A stretch of DNA of 5,543 bases from positions 1-5,543 of the forward strand of contig URUQ01000088.1 of assembly GCA_900551145.1 (NCBI GenBank). The letters run 5' to 3'. The notes below the pieces were generated by a model. That model was not told the origin of the DNA and ran no database searches. It saw only the letters and a list, made by a program, of their open reading frames with translations. The position numbers were made by a program, and so were the translations under genes. This DNA is from an uncultured Eubacteriales bacterium (GTDB lineage Bacteria; Bacillota; Clostridia; Christensenellales; CAG-917). Below are positions 1 to 5,332 of the stretch, piece after piece (positions within the stretch are counted from its first letter, which is position 1; every line of letters starts with the position of its first letter).

Positions 1-47
1 GTTATATATATTATATAAATAGTTACTTTTACTTTCCAAACAAATTA
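1..47. other. AT-rich window edge, no gene seen
   Basis: Very AT-rich sequence with a run of alternating TA. I see no coding frame, RNA or clear promoter in it. It lies just downstream of the terminator of the lipoprotein gene, so it is probably intergenic DNA cut by the window edge. Confidence 0.5.
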
Positions 48-77
48 AAAGGCGACTTGCTTTCGCAAATCGCCTTT
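48..77 (-). terminator. Intrinsic terminator of the lipoprotein gene
   Basis: Read on the minus strand, this is a hairpin with an 8-bp outer stem (AAAGGCGA/TCGCCTTT), one T·G wobble, a 4-bp inner stem (TTGC/GCAA) and a GAAA tetraloop. A T-rich tract interrupted by two As follows. It begins about 20 nt after the stop codon of the lipoprotein gene. The stem is strong and the T tract imperfect. Confidence 0.75.
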
Positions 78-96
78 CGTATTGATTAAAATTCAA

Positions 97-2511
97 TCAG
101 TCCAAATCCTTCCAGAGGTCTTTTATGACCTTGTCGTTGTACTTGATCGTATCTTTGAGATTGTTAATCTCGGTGTTGACGAGGCTGTTGTATTGGTCGG
201 TTGCCTTTGCGTCTTTCAATGTTTCGCGGATAGTTTCTTCAATCGTCTTGACATCGTCTGCGGATTTTGCAAACGTGATGACATAATCATAAGGCAACGT
301 CATATTGGTTTCGTTCTCGCTTGCAAAATCTTTGTCACCGCCCTTGATATTGGTCTTGTCCCAAACGGTGTAAGAGTTGAGAAGCACGAACACGCCCGCA
401 TAAGCATTACTCGTATCGCCGACAACGTATTTGCCGTCCTTATCTTTCGTTACGAGGTTGTCTGCAACGACGTACGCTTTCTTATTTCCTGCATAGCTTG
501 ACGTGAAGTCGGTCACTTCTTCCGTGCAATATGCGCCGGTTCCTTTCTTGATAAGGCTTTGTGCATAATCCGTGAAGTCGGCGATAAATGTATTGCTATC
601 GTCCGGAGCCACAATATATCCGAGACCATTGTTATTGGATTCGGAGGACACCGCACCGCTGTCGTCGCCCACAAGATACAACCACGTCGTTGCTACTTCG
701 CGGAGCCAGTATACGCGTTGTTCATGGGTAAGACCCGTTGCTGCGTTGACCTTGTCAAACGTGTTGTAGATTTGGTGGATGATACCGTTCTTCGTTACAC
801 CGTCTTCAACGTAGTCGAATGCGGGAACGGATTTGAGCAAGTACGCCATCGACGGATGTTGCGTTGCTTTGAACACGATTTGGTATTCGCCGTCGACTTC
901 TTCAAAATCCACGATTTGGTTGTAATCGTTGGCGTAGTTGCCCTCGCTCGCTTCGTATTCGTAAGAATTGTCGTATTGTTTGGTCGTATCTTTGCCGATA
1001 ACGTCGTTGTAGGGATTGAGTGCATCGGTCATCGGATCGCGAACTTCGATCTCGTTGCCGTCTTTATCCTCGATCACTGAATCCGATTTGTAATTGGGGT
1101 TGGAAACCTTGACTTTCATATCCGCGATGAGTTGGTTGCGTCTGGTAAGCACGGTTTGTCCCATAGCACCGGGTTCTTTTGCAAAGTTCTTAAGCTTGGT
1201 CATGCTCTCGTCGTCGAGTTTGAGCAAGATGTTGATGACGAAACCGTAATCTTTGGTGGGATGATAATACGTTCCGGAGAGAGAACTCGTGAGCGCGGAT
1301 TTATATCCGGACTCATTGCCCTTGTACGTCTCGTTGTTCTTTGCAACCGCGTCGTCGTATTGCTTCTTGATTTCTTCCGCAGAAACCTCGACGTTATTTT
1401 TAATCATGCGTTTGAGTCTTGCGATGAGCACGGATTGCATTTGGCTGTTGAGATAGTACTCATAGCACTCTTCGACGTTGTCTTTGTAGAGGTTTGCCAT
1501 AAGTTGTTTCTTCATATCGGCAAGACCTTCTGTGACATACTCTTTGAGTGCCTCTTGGAGAGTGGTCGTTTCCTTGTCATAGACTACGTTCTTTGCAAAG
1601 TCTGCCTCCACAAACTTTTTATTGAACACGCTTTCGGCGTCGTCTGCGTCAAACAAGCCTTTTTGATAATCTTCCGTGAAGAATTTTGCGGCAATTTTAA
1701 CCGTGTCGTCTTCGGGATCGTAATCTTCCTCTTCCTCTACGGTCGGTCTTTCCGTACGAGCGTCGGTGTGTTTCACCCACTTTGCGTACAACGTGATGTT
1801 TCCGTTCACTGCGGTGTCAAAATCGAATTCGTCACCGACGTATCCGTCTTCGTTGCAGTCCTTGTCAAGATGCCAACCGTAGAAAGTGTAACCCGTCCTC
1901 GTAGGATCGGTCGGTTCGGTTGCCTTCGTGCCCTTTGCAATTCTTTGTTTGTCGATTGCAGTTGCGCCGTTGGTCTCGAATCTCACAAACACTTCGTTGT
2001 CCTTTGTCACTTCAACCTTTTCATCGGTCTTGGAGTCGGTATTCGTTCCGCCTGCGTTTGCGTTATCTTCGGTAATGAGGTCTTTGACGATGGACACGAG
2101 AGTTGAAAGCATGCTTTCGTTGGAATCGGTCACGGCTTTGTTTCTCTCACTCTTGGTGAGCAACTCTTCCGCTTTGGTCGGGACGTTCACGCCTTTGAGT
2201 TCCGCAACTTTGTAGAGCGCGAAAAGATTGAGCAACTTTTGTTGCGCAAGAGATTTTACAAGCGTGTTTGCCGCTTCTTCATACGTCATACCATAGTAAT
2301 TGACGTATGCGGGAGCATAGTTGTTAAATACAGTTTCCAACTCGTACTTGTAAACGTATTCGGTTTTATCCTCGTACGTCACTGTCGCAACGACTTGTTT
2401 TGCGTCGCGGGTTTCGTTCTTTTTGATGATTTCGTCACAGCCTACAAGCATAGACACGCTGATTGCGAGCAAAAGTACGATGGCTGTTGCGAGTATCAAT
2501 TTCTTTTTCAT
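97..2511 (-). CDS. PrsA/SurA-like lipoprotein with an inserted Listeria-Bacteroides (InlB B-type) repeat
   Basis: Predicted 804-residue surface lipoprotein. Residues 1-25 form a lipoprotein signal peptide: KKK, a hydrophobic core, and lipobox L-V-G-C with Cys25 as the lipidated residue. Residues about 45-110 resemble the helical N-domain start of SurA/PrsA chaperones. Residues about 174-246 are a B-repeat (V-x-F-x-T-N-G, then G-Y-T-F-x-G-W, ending L-Y-A-K-W). An acidic stretch lies at 259-269. Helices at about 295-395 end in V-x-V-S-A-E-E-I-K-K-Q-Y, typical of the PrsA N-domain end. After this, I-N-I-L-L-K (about 426-431) and G-L-G-Y (629-632) look like diverged parvulin rotamase strands. I infer a role in folding or holding exported proteins outside the membrane; rotamase activity is doubtful. 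The start at 2511 is chosen because GGAG lies 7 nt upstream and the signal peptide begins there. The ATG at 2583 lies inside the promoter. It is monocistronic and transcribed away from the tRNA operon. An extracellular structural lipoprotein of unknown role is the alternative. Confidence 0.75.
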   Translation of the reverse strand: MKKKLILATAIVLLLAISVSMLVGCDEIIKKNETRDAKQVVATVTYEDKTEYVYKYELETVFNNYAPAYVNYYGMTYEEAANTLVKSLAQQKLLNLFALYKVAELKGVNVPTKAEELLTKSERNKAVTDSNESMLSTLVSIVKDLITEDNANAGGTNTDSKTDEKVEVTKDNEVFVRFETNGATAIDKQRIAKGTKATEPTDPTRTGYTFYGWHLDKDCNEDGYVGDEFDFDTAVNGNITLYAKWVKHTDARTERPTVEEEEDYDPEDDTVKIAAKFFTEDYQKGLFDADDAESVFNKKFVEADFAKNVVYDKETTTLQEALKEYVTEGLADMKKQLMANLYKDNVEECYEYYLNSQMQSVLIARLKRMIKNNVEVSAEEIKKQYDDAVAKNNETYKGNESGYKSALTSSLSGTYYHPTKDYGFVINILLKLDDESMTKLKNFAKEPGAMGQTVLTRRNQLIADMKVKVSNPNYKSDSVIEDKDGNEIEVRDPMTDALNPYNDVIGKDTTKQYDNSYEYEASEGNYANDYNQIVDFEEVDGEYQIVFKATQHPSMAYLLKSVPAFDYVEDGVTKNGIIHQIYNTFDKVNAATGLTHEQRVYWLREVATTWLYLVGDDSGAVSSESNNNGLGYIVAPDDSNTFIADFTDYAQSLIKKGTGAYCTEEVTDFTSSYAGNKKAYVVADNLVTKDKDGKYVVGDTSNAYAGVFVLLNSYTVWDKTNIKGGDKDFASENETNMTLPYDYVITFAKSADDVKTIEETIRETLKDAKATDQYNSLVNTEINNLKDTIKYNDKVIKDLWKDLD

Positions 2512-2518
2512 ATCATAA

Positions 2519-2522
2519 CTCC
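2519..2522 (-). promoter_or_regulatory. Ribosome binding site fixing the lipoprotein start
   Basis: GGAG on the minus strand, 7 nt before the ATG at 2511. It favours this start over the in-frame ATG 72 nt upstream, which has no comparable site and would put extra residues in front of a standard signal peptide. Confidence 0.8.
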
Positions 2523-2541
2523 ATATAACGAGCATTATATC

Positions 2542-2557
2542 AATAGTATAAACTATT
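2542..2557. promoter_or_regulatory. Inverted repeat over the lipoprotein -10/start site, possible operator
   Basis: AATAGT, a 4-nt spacer, then ACTATT: a perfect 6-bp inverted repeat that overlaps half of the -10 box (2555-2560) and the expected start site near 2548. A repressor bound here would block initiation. Because the region is AT-rich, chance is a real alternative. Confidence 0.3.
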
Positions 2558-2583
2558 ATACACGTAGCGTGCGAGGCGCGCAA
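2555..2583 (-). promoter_or_regulatory. Sigma-A-type promoter of the lipoprotein gene
   Basis: On the minus strand, TTGCGC (2583-2578) and a perfect TATAAT (2560-2555) are separated by 17 nt. Transcription would start near 2548, giving a leader of about 37 nt that contains the GGAG site. A second TATAAT-like hexamer (2539-2534) has no matching -35 box. Confidence 0.7.
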
Positions 2584-2928
2584 GCGTTTTTTATGGCTAA
2601 AATCATTTTTTAAAATATTTTATATCCATACTATCCCCCGACCGCCGAAAAAACAACCCCCCTCAATTGGCGATTTCAACCACTTTTAATTTTTAGTCAA
2701 TTTGGTGATTTTCCACAATGAAAGGCGTTAGAATTGCGTTTTTTCGCGCTTTTTCGCTCCGATTTCGCTTTGTGAGGATATAATCCATTAAAATGTATGG
2801 CCATTAAATTTTCGTTAAAACTCCAAATAAAATTTCGCATGATTTTGATGATATTTGCAAAATTTTGTACGTAAAACGGAAAAAACCCCTGCTTTTCAAA
2901 CTTGATAAAATTTATTTTTTCAATCTGC
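2584..2928. other. AT-rich intergenic region without a supported gene
   Basis: About 345 nt between the divergent lipoprotein and tRNA promoters. It is rich in A and T runs, with a few C runs near 2635 and 2657. I found no convincing ORF, RNA or terminator. An imperfect repeat of about 18 nt (near 2664 and 2698, starting CAATT and ending CCAC) is visible, with no clear meaning. A lone TATAAT at 2779-2784 has no -35 partner. Confidence 0.6.
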
Positions 2929-2957
2929 TTGACATTTTTTATGATTTATCATATCAT
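2929..2957 (+). promoter_or_regulatory. Strong sigma-A promoter of the tRNA operon
   Basis: A perfect TTGACA (2929-2934) and TATCAT (2952-2957), spaced by 17 nt. The expected start near 2964 is about 10 nt before the first tRNA, a short 5' leader as is usual for tRNA operons. The upstream DNA is A/T-tract rich and could act as an UP element (inference). Confidence 0.9.
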
Positions 2958-2974
2958 AAGCAAGCATTGAATAT

Positions 2975-3050
<76 letters not shown>

Positions 3051-3169
3051 CAGCGAAAGCGGAATGCGACGTCGGCGTCAAGGCGTCAGCGTCAAATGCA
3101 AGTCCGCCCTTGCAAAATTTGTTGTCGCGGAGCGCAACGCGCTCCCCTCAGCAACAACCCAAAAGATAT
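3051..3169 (+). other. Structured 119-nt spacer between the two Met tRNAs
   Basis: Unusually long for a tRNA-operon spacer and clearly structured. GCGTCA occurs three times (3075, 3083, 3089). One hairpin has stem TGCAAG/CTTGCA (3097-3102 with 3109-3114), lengthened by flanking CAAAT/ATTTG across an AAA bulge. A second has a 7-bp stem GGAGCGC/GCGCTCC (3129-3135 with 3139-3145) inside an 8-bp stem with one mismatch (3121-3128 with 3151-3158). No T run follows, so it is not an intrinsic terminator. It may guide processing or be an inserted repeat. Confidence 0.55.
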
Positions 3170-3246
3170 GGCGGCGTAGCTTAGTTGGTTATAGCGGCCG
3201 GTTCATACCCGGCAGGTCATTGGTTCGAATCCGATCGCCGCTACCA
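3170..3246 (+). tRNA. Elongator tRNA-Met (CAT)
   Basis: A 77-nt cloverleaf with encoded CCA; anticodon CAT at 3204-3206 in the loop TTCATAC. The 5-bp anticodon stem GCCGG/CCGGC and the T stem ATTGG/CCGAT are intact; the acceptor stem has a G1·U72 wobble. The loop and the 3' end CGCCGCTACCA match the Bacillus subtilis elongator tRNA-Met as I remember it, which favours elongator Met over a lysidine-modified tRNA-Ile(CAT). The D stem has one T·T mismatch at its inner end. Confidence 0.9.
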
Positions 3247-3248
3247 TA

Positions 3249-3262
3249 GTGGAGCAATCCAC
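3249..3262 (+). other. Small hairpin between tRNA-Met and tRNA-Val
   Basis: A 5-bp stem GTGGA/TCCAC closed by a GCAA (GNRA) tetraloop, filling most of the 18-nt spacer. Probably a processing landmark in the primary transcript; no T run, so not a terminator. Confidence 0.5.
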
Positions 3263-3264
3263 AC

Positions 3265-3341
3265 GGAAGTTTAGCTCAGTTGGTTAGAGCACTTGCCTTA
3301 CAAGCAAGGGGTCACAGGTTCGAGTCCTGTAACTTCCACCA
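3265..3341 (+). tRNA. tRNA-Val (TAC)
   Basis: A 77-nt cloverleaf with encoded CCA; anticodon TAC at 3299-3301, reading GUN valine codons, mainly GUA. Acceptor GGAAGTT/AACTTCC, D stem GCTC/GAGC, anticodon stem CTTGC/GCAAG and T stem ACAGG/CCTGT are all fully paired. Third gene of the operon; a 16-nt A-rich single-stranded spacer separates it from tRNA-Glu. Confidence 0.97.
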
Positions 3342-3357
3342 GATAAAAACAAAAAAC

Positions 3358-3433
3358 GGCCCTATGGTCAAGTGGTCTAAGACATCGCCCTTTCACGGCG
3401 GTAACCCGAGTTCGAACCTCGGTAGGGTCACCA
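3358..3433 (+). tRNA. tRNA-Glu (TTC)
   Basis: A 76-nt cloverleaf with encoded CCA; anticodon TTC at 3392-3394 in the loop CTTTCAC. The acceptor GGCCCTA/TAGGGTC (one G·U), anticodon stem TCGCC/GGCGG and T stem CCGAG/CTCGG are paired. In bacteria this tRNA serves translation and also supplies Glu-tRNA for tetrapyrrole synthesis. Last gene of the operon. Its final 21 nt (3413-3433) recur exactly at 3597-3617 and in diverged form at 3775-3795, ending two tandem repeat units; the gene itself is intact. Confidence 0.97.
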
Positions 3434-3617
3434 CGAAACCCGACTATTGCAGTCGGGTTTTTTCTATTCTACCGAGGTTTGGATATTTCATATCCTCACG
3501 CCTTGCGTGCCCAACTCGGGACACCCGACTGACGTTTCACTGTGCGAATAAATTCGCTTGTTCCACTATTACGGCAGCCGCCAACCGCGCTGCCTACGAA
3601 CCTCGGTAGGGTCACCA
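3434..3617 (+). repeat. tRNA-Glu-tailed structured repeat, unit A
   Basis: A 184-nt unit abutting tRNA-Glu. In order: an intrinsic terminator (3436-3463); closing strand CTACCGAGGTT (3469-3479); hairpin GGATAT/ATATCC (3481-3486 with 3490-3495); hairpin CACGC/GCGTG (3497-3501 with 3505-3509); hairpin TCGGG/CCCGA (3516-3520 with 3524-3528); block GACTGACG (3527-3534); hairpin GCGAA/TTCGC with TAAA loop (3544-3557); block CTATTACGGC (3566-3575); hairpin GGCAGC/GCTGCC (3573-3578 with 3589-3594); closing strand AACCTCGGTAG (3599-3609), fully complementary over 11 bp to the first; and GGTCACCA. The last 21 nt equal the tRNA-Glu 3' end. I do not recognise the family. It may be a structured RNA, a SINE-like tRNA-derived repeat or a small mobile element. 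Confidence 0.8.
3436..3463 (+). terminator. Intrinsic terminator of the tRNA operon
   Basis: A 7-bp stem CCCGACT/AGTCGGG (10 bp with flanking A:T pairs), loop ATTGC, then six Ts. It starts 2 nt after the CCA of tRNA-Glu, so it ends the operon. The same hairpin recurs exactly at 5493-5520. Confidence 0.95.
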
Positions 3618-3795
3618 AAAAAACGCTCGAATGAGCGTCTTTTTTTCCACTACCGATGTTGCGCATTTCCAATGCGCCCACGCCTTGCGAGGCGAACTCC
3701 TTGTCCCGGACTGACGCGCGCTTTTGCAAATACATTTGCTCGCTTGCTATTACGGCGGTCCGTGCTCCCGCCTACGAATCTCCGGTGGGTCACCA
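3618..3795 (+). repeat. tRNA-Glu-tailed structured repeat, unit B
   Basis: A 178-nt unit directly following unit A, with the same order of parts but different stem sequences. Terminator (3623-3646); CTACCGATGTT (3650-3660, one change from unit A); hairpin GCGCATT/AATGCGC (3661-3667 with 3671-3677); CACGCCTTGCG (3679-3689) refolding as CGCCT/AGGCG (3681-3685 with 3690-3694); GGACTGACG (3708-3716); hairpin GCAAA/TTTGC with TACA loop (3726-3739); CTATTACGGC (3747-3756); hairpin GGCGG/CCGCC (3754-3758 with 3768-3772); and a tRNA-Glu-like 3' end (3775-3795, 17 of 21 matching the gene). The closing stem survives as about 7 bp with one wobble and one bulge. The CGGG/CCCG hairpin of unit A is not clearly present. 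More diverged from the tRNA than unit A, so probably an older copy. Confidence 0.75.
3623..3646 (+). terminator. Intrinsic terminator at the head of unit B
   Basis: A 6-bp stem ACGCTC/GAGCGT with GAAT loop, then CTTTTTTT, preceded by an A run so it could also act on the minus strand. It sits just after a tRNA-like CACCA, exactly as the first terminator sits after tRNA-Glu, but its stem sequence is different. Confidence 0.85.
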
Positions 3796-3796
3796 G

Positions 3797-3825
3797 AAAA
3801 AAGCACTCGCAAGAGTGCTTTTTTT
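3797..3825. terminator. Bidirectional terminator after unit B and the hydrolase gene
   Basis: AAAAAAGCACTC/GAGTGCTTTTTT, 12 bp with a GCAA loop, T run on both strands. On the plus strand it follows the tRNA-like CACCA of unit B; on the minus strand it lies about 20 nt after the hydrolase stop. It serves both. Confidence 0.9.
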
Positions 3826-3845
3826 CATCGCCGATAAATTTGCCG

Positions 3846-4697
3846 TCAGGCTATGCCCAATTCGTTGAAAAAGTCGGTTGCCAGGCGGGCGCAACGCCAT
3901 GCGTTTTGTTTGACGTAGGAAGAATGCCCCTGCCACTTCAGCACGGCAACTTTTGCGCCGGGAATATTGTCTGCCAAAAACTTGGTGTCGGACAATTTGA
4001 CTATATCGAACTCTCCTGCGAGAATATATGCGGGAGTTGTGATTTTCGACAGTTTTTCCGCGGTGAAATCGGGCTCCTCGATCATAATCCTGTCAAGCGG
4101 CTTGCGTGTTGCGTTGTAGGAAATCTTCACGGACGTCGTGAAATAGGACTTCAACCCTTTCGGCGACGAGTTTGCGCCGCACGCGACGAAAGCGCCCAAA
4201 AGATCGGGATAGTCTATCGCCGCCTGAATTGCGATTATACCGCCGTCGCTATGCCCTATCACGAGCGGTTTTTCAAGCCCCATAATCTCGACAAACTGCT
4301 TTACGTCCTTTGCCATAAGCGCATAGGAGATCTCGTCCGTATATCCGCTCTCACCCTGCGATCTGCTGTCGAGCGCGTACACCGTATAGTGATTTGCAAG
4401 GCGGAGCATAAGGTCCGCAAGATCCTTGTGACTGTTTCCGTTGCCGTGAACGAGCAAAAGCGGATAGCCGCTTCCGCACTTTGCGTAATGCATTCTCACG
4501 TCTTGAAGTTGCACGTCGCCTTCTTCCGCCACGACGTCAAGGGGCGCGTCGTAAGACAGGTCGTTCACTTTGACAAGTCCGATATTTTTTGCCATAACGT
4601 CCACCGTGATTTGCCACACGCTCACACCGACAACCGCCGCCGCGAATATTGCGACGATGACGATGATTGCGATCTTCTTCCCTTTCGATTTTTCCAT
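3846..4697 (-). CDS. Membrane-anchored alpha/beta hydrolase
   Basis: A 283-residue protein with a basic N-terminus (E-K-S-K-G-K-K), one membrane helix at about 9-29, and an alpha/beta hydrolase domain from about 65 to the end on the outer face. Visible motifs: H-G-N-G-N-S (84-89, oxyanion-hole H-G), nucleophile elbow G-H-S-D-G with Ser150, acid Asp231 in G-E-F-D, and His258 in G-H-S-S, giving a complete Ser-Asp-His triad. The family hydrolyses esters, amides, peptides or C-C bonds; substrate cannot be told from sequence. The cap region between 170 and 215 is short. Stop at 3846 lies just before the bidirectional terminator. Upstream GGAG is 12 nt from the ATG, longer than usual, and no in-frame start fits better because a stop lies 4-6 nt upstream. 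It is separated from yfcE by about 83 nt with a likely terminator, so probably transcribed separately. Confidence 0.9.
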   Translation of the reverse strand: MEKSKGKKIAIIVIVAIFAAAVVGVSVWQITVDVMAKNIGLVKVNDLSYDAPLDVVAEEGDVQLQDVRMHYAKCGSGYPLLLVHGNGNSHKDLADLMLRLANHYTVYALDSRSQGESGYTDEISYALMAKDVKQFVEIMGLEKPLVIGHSDGGIIAIQAAIDYPDLLGAFVACGANSSPKGLKSYFTTSVKISYNATRKPLDRIMIEEPDFTAEKLSKITTPAYILAGEFDIVKLSDTKFLADNIPGAKVAVLKWQGHSSYVKQNAWRCARLATDFFNELGIA

Positions 4698-4703
4698 ATT
4701 TCA

Positions 4704-4732
4704 ATCATACTCCAACCGCAATATCAAATCAA
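4704..4732 (-). promoter_or_regulatory. Candidate promoter of the hydrolase gene
   Basis: On the minus strand, TTGATT (4732-4727) and TATGAT (4709-4704) are spaced by 17 nt. Transcription would then start close to the ATG at 4697, making the mRNA leaderless or nearly so and leaving GGAG (4713-4710) untranscribed. If GGAG is the real binding site, transcription must begin further upstream. Confidence 0.45.
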
Positions 4733-4734
4733 CC

Positions 4735-4764
4735 CCAAAAAAAGAAAATGCCCGCAAAACGCGG
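4735..4764 (-). terminator. Probable terminator after the phosphoesterase gene
   Basis: On the minus strand, a short stem (CCGCG with TGCGG, last pair a G·T wobble, TTT loop) is followed within 3 nt by TTTTCTTTTTTT. It lies about 17 nt after the stop at 4781. The stem is short but the T tract is long. Confidence 0.5.
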
Positions 4765-4780
4765 ACTTTTCATATTCTCG

Positions 4781-5332
4781 TCAGATTTCAAAGCGGAAAA
4801 GCACGTCTTCTCCGACAAGGGATTTTACGCTGATTTCGTGCTCGTCCACGACGGCGTACGAGCGAACGGTGTCGGCTTTCGGCATTCCTATCGCGCCCAC
4901 GCAGACGTATATCACGCCGTCGATTTGGCAAACGTCCGCTTTGTGGAAATGTCCGTAGAACACCACGTCGCCTTTTTTTGCGTCCTTGCAAGGAAGATCG
5001 GGATTGCACTTGTGTCCGTGCGTGAAAAACAGCCTTCTTTCTCCCCATTGCAAAGAAAAGTCGGGGCGTATCTCGAACTCGGTTGTCATCTGATCGACTT
5101 CGCTATCGCAGTTGCCGTGAATGAGCGTGACGTAATCTTTCGAAGCATTGAGACGCTCGGCAACCTTCATCGGAACATACCCTTCGGGCAAGGGATTGCG
5201 CGGACCGTGATTGTATATATCTCCGAGCAAAACGACTTTTGCGTCGTCGTGTTGCGCTCTGTATGCGTCAACTATTGCAAAAAATCTTTCCACGTTTGCG
5301 CTCGAACCATGCACGTCCGAGCCTACTATATG
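4781..5332 (-). CDS. yfcE: YfcE-type metallophosphoesterase, 5' end lost or altered
   Basis: A calcineurin-like phosphodiesterase close to E. coli YfcE (G-D-x-x-N-H-G-P-R-N, L-P-E-G-Y, and G-N-C-D-S-E-V-D-Q-M match it as I remember it). The metal site is complete in the reading frame: S-D-V-H-G (Asp 5315-5317, His 5309-5311), L-L-G-D (5219-5221), G-N-C-D, T-H-G-H and G-H-F-H. The family uses two metal ions to split phosphodiesters; the natural substrate is unsettled. The first canonical start is the GTG at 5314, but it falls inside S-D-V-H and would delete the metal-binding Asp. The frame continues upstream as H-I-V-G-S-D to a TGA at 5342-5344 with no ATG, GTG or TTG and no ribosome binding site. 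A normal YfcE has only two or three more residues, so the gene seems broken right at its start, near 5333. Rare CTG or ATA initiation is the alternative. Confidence 0.85.
   Translation of the reverse strand, partial: HIVGSDVHGSSANVERFFAIVDAYRAQHDDAKVVLLGDIYNHGPRNPLPEGYVPMKVAERLNASKDYVTLIHGNCDSEVDQMTTEFEIRPDFSLQWGERRLFFTHGHKCNPDLPCKDAKKGDVVFYGHFHKADVCQIDGVIYVCVGAIGMPKADTVRSYAVVDEHEISVKSLVGEDVLFRFEI

Noticed and set aside
1132..2106. Long plus-strand ORF opposite the lipoprotein gene
   Set aside because: Composition rich in Val, Phe, Cys and Arg is typical of an antisense shadow; the minus strand has signal peptide, recognisable domains, promoter and ribosome binding site.
2718..2783. A 21-residue plus-strand ORF in the intergenic region
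   Set aside because: No ribosome binding site, low-complexity composition, and no other support.
2779..2784. Additional plus-strand promoter
   Set aside because: TATAAT stands alone; nothing like TTGACA lies 15-19 nt upstream in this AT-rich stretch.
3170..3246. tRNA-Ile with a lysidine-modified CAT anticodon
   Set aside because: The loop TTCATAC and the acceptor end fit the Bacillus-type elongator tRNA-Met better; the call could be revised by a tRNA-Ile2 model.
3469..3617. Integron attC sites
   Set aside because: The outer complementary arms are suggestive, but I find no GTTRRRY/RYYYAAC core sites and no gene cassettes between the units.
3571..3617. Complete second and third tRNA-Glu genes
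   Set aside because: Only the 3' end matches. There is no matching acceptor 5' strand, D arm or anticodon stem; CTATTAC looks like an anticodon loop but its flanks do not pair.
3434..3795. CRISPR-like array of repeats
   Set aside because: Only two units of about 180 nt, repeats and spacers are not of CRISPR size, and the variable parts are hairpin arms rather than unrelated spacers.
3496..3868. Small proteins on either strand across the repeat units
   Set aside because: The frames run through tRNA sequence, hairpins and terminators, have no ribosome binding site, and the A/B differences follow base pairing rather than codon positions. Units A and B do share some residues in one plus-strand frame, but this follows from the invariant DNA blocks.
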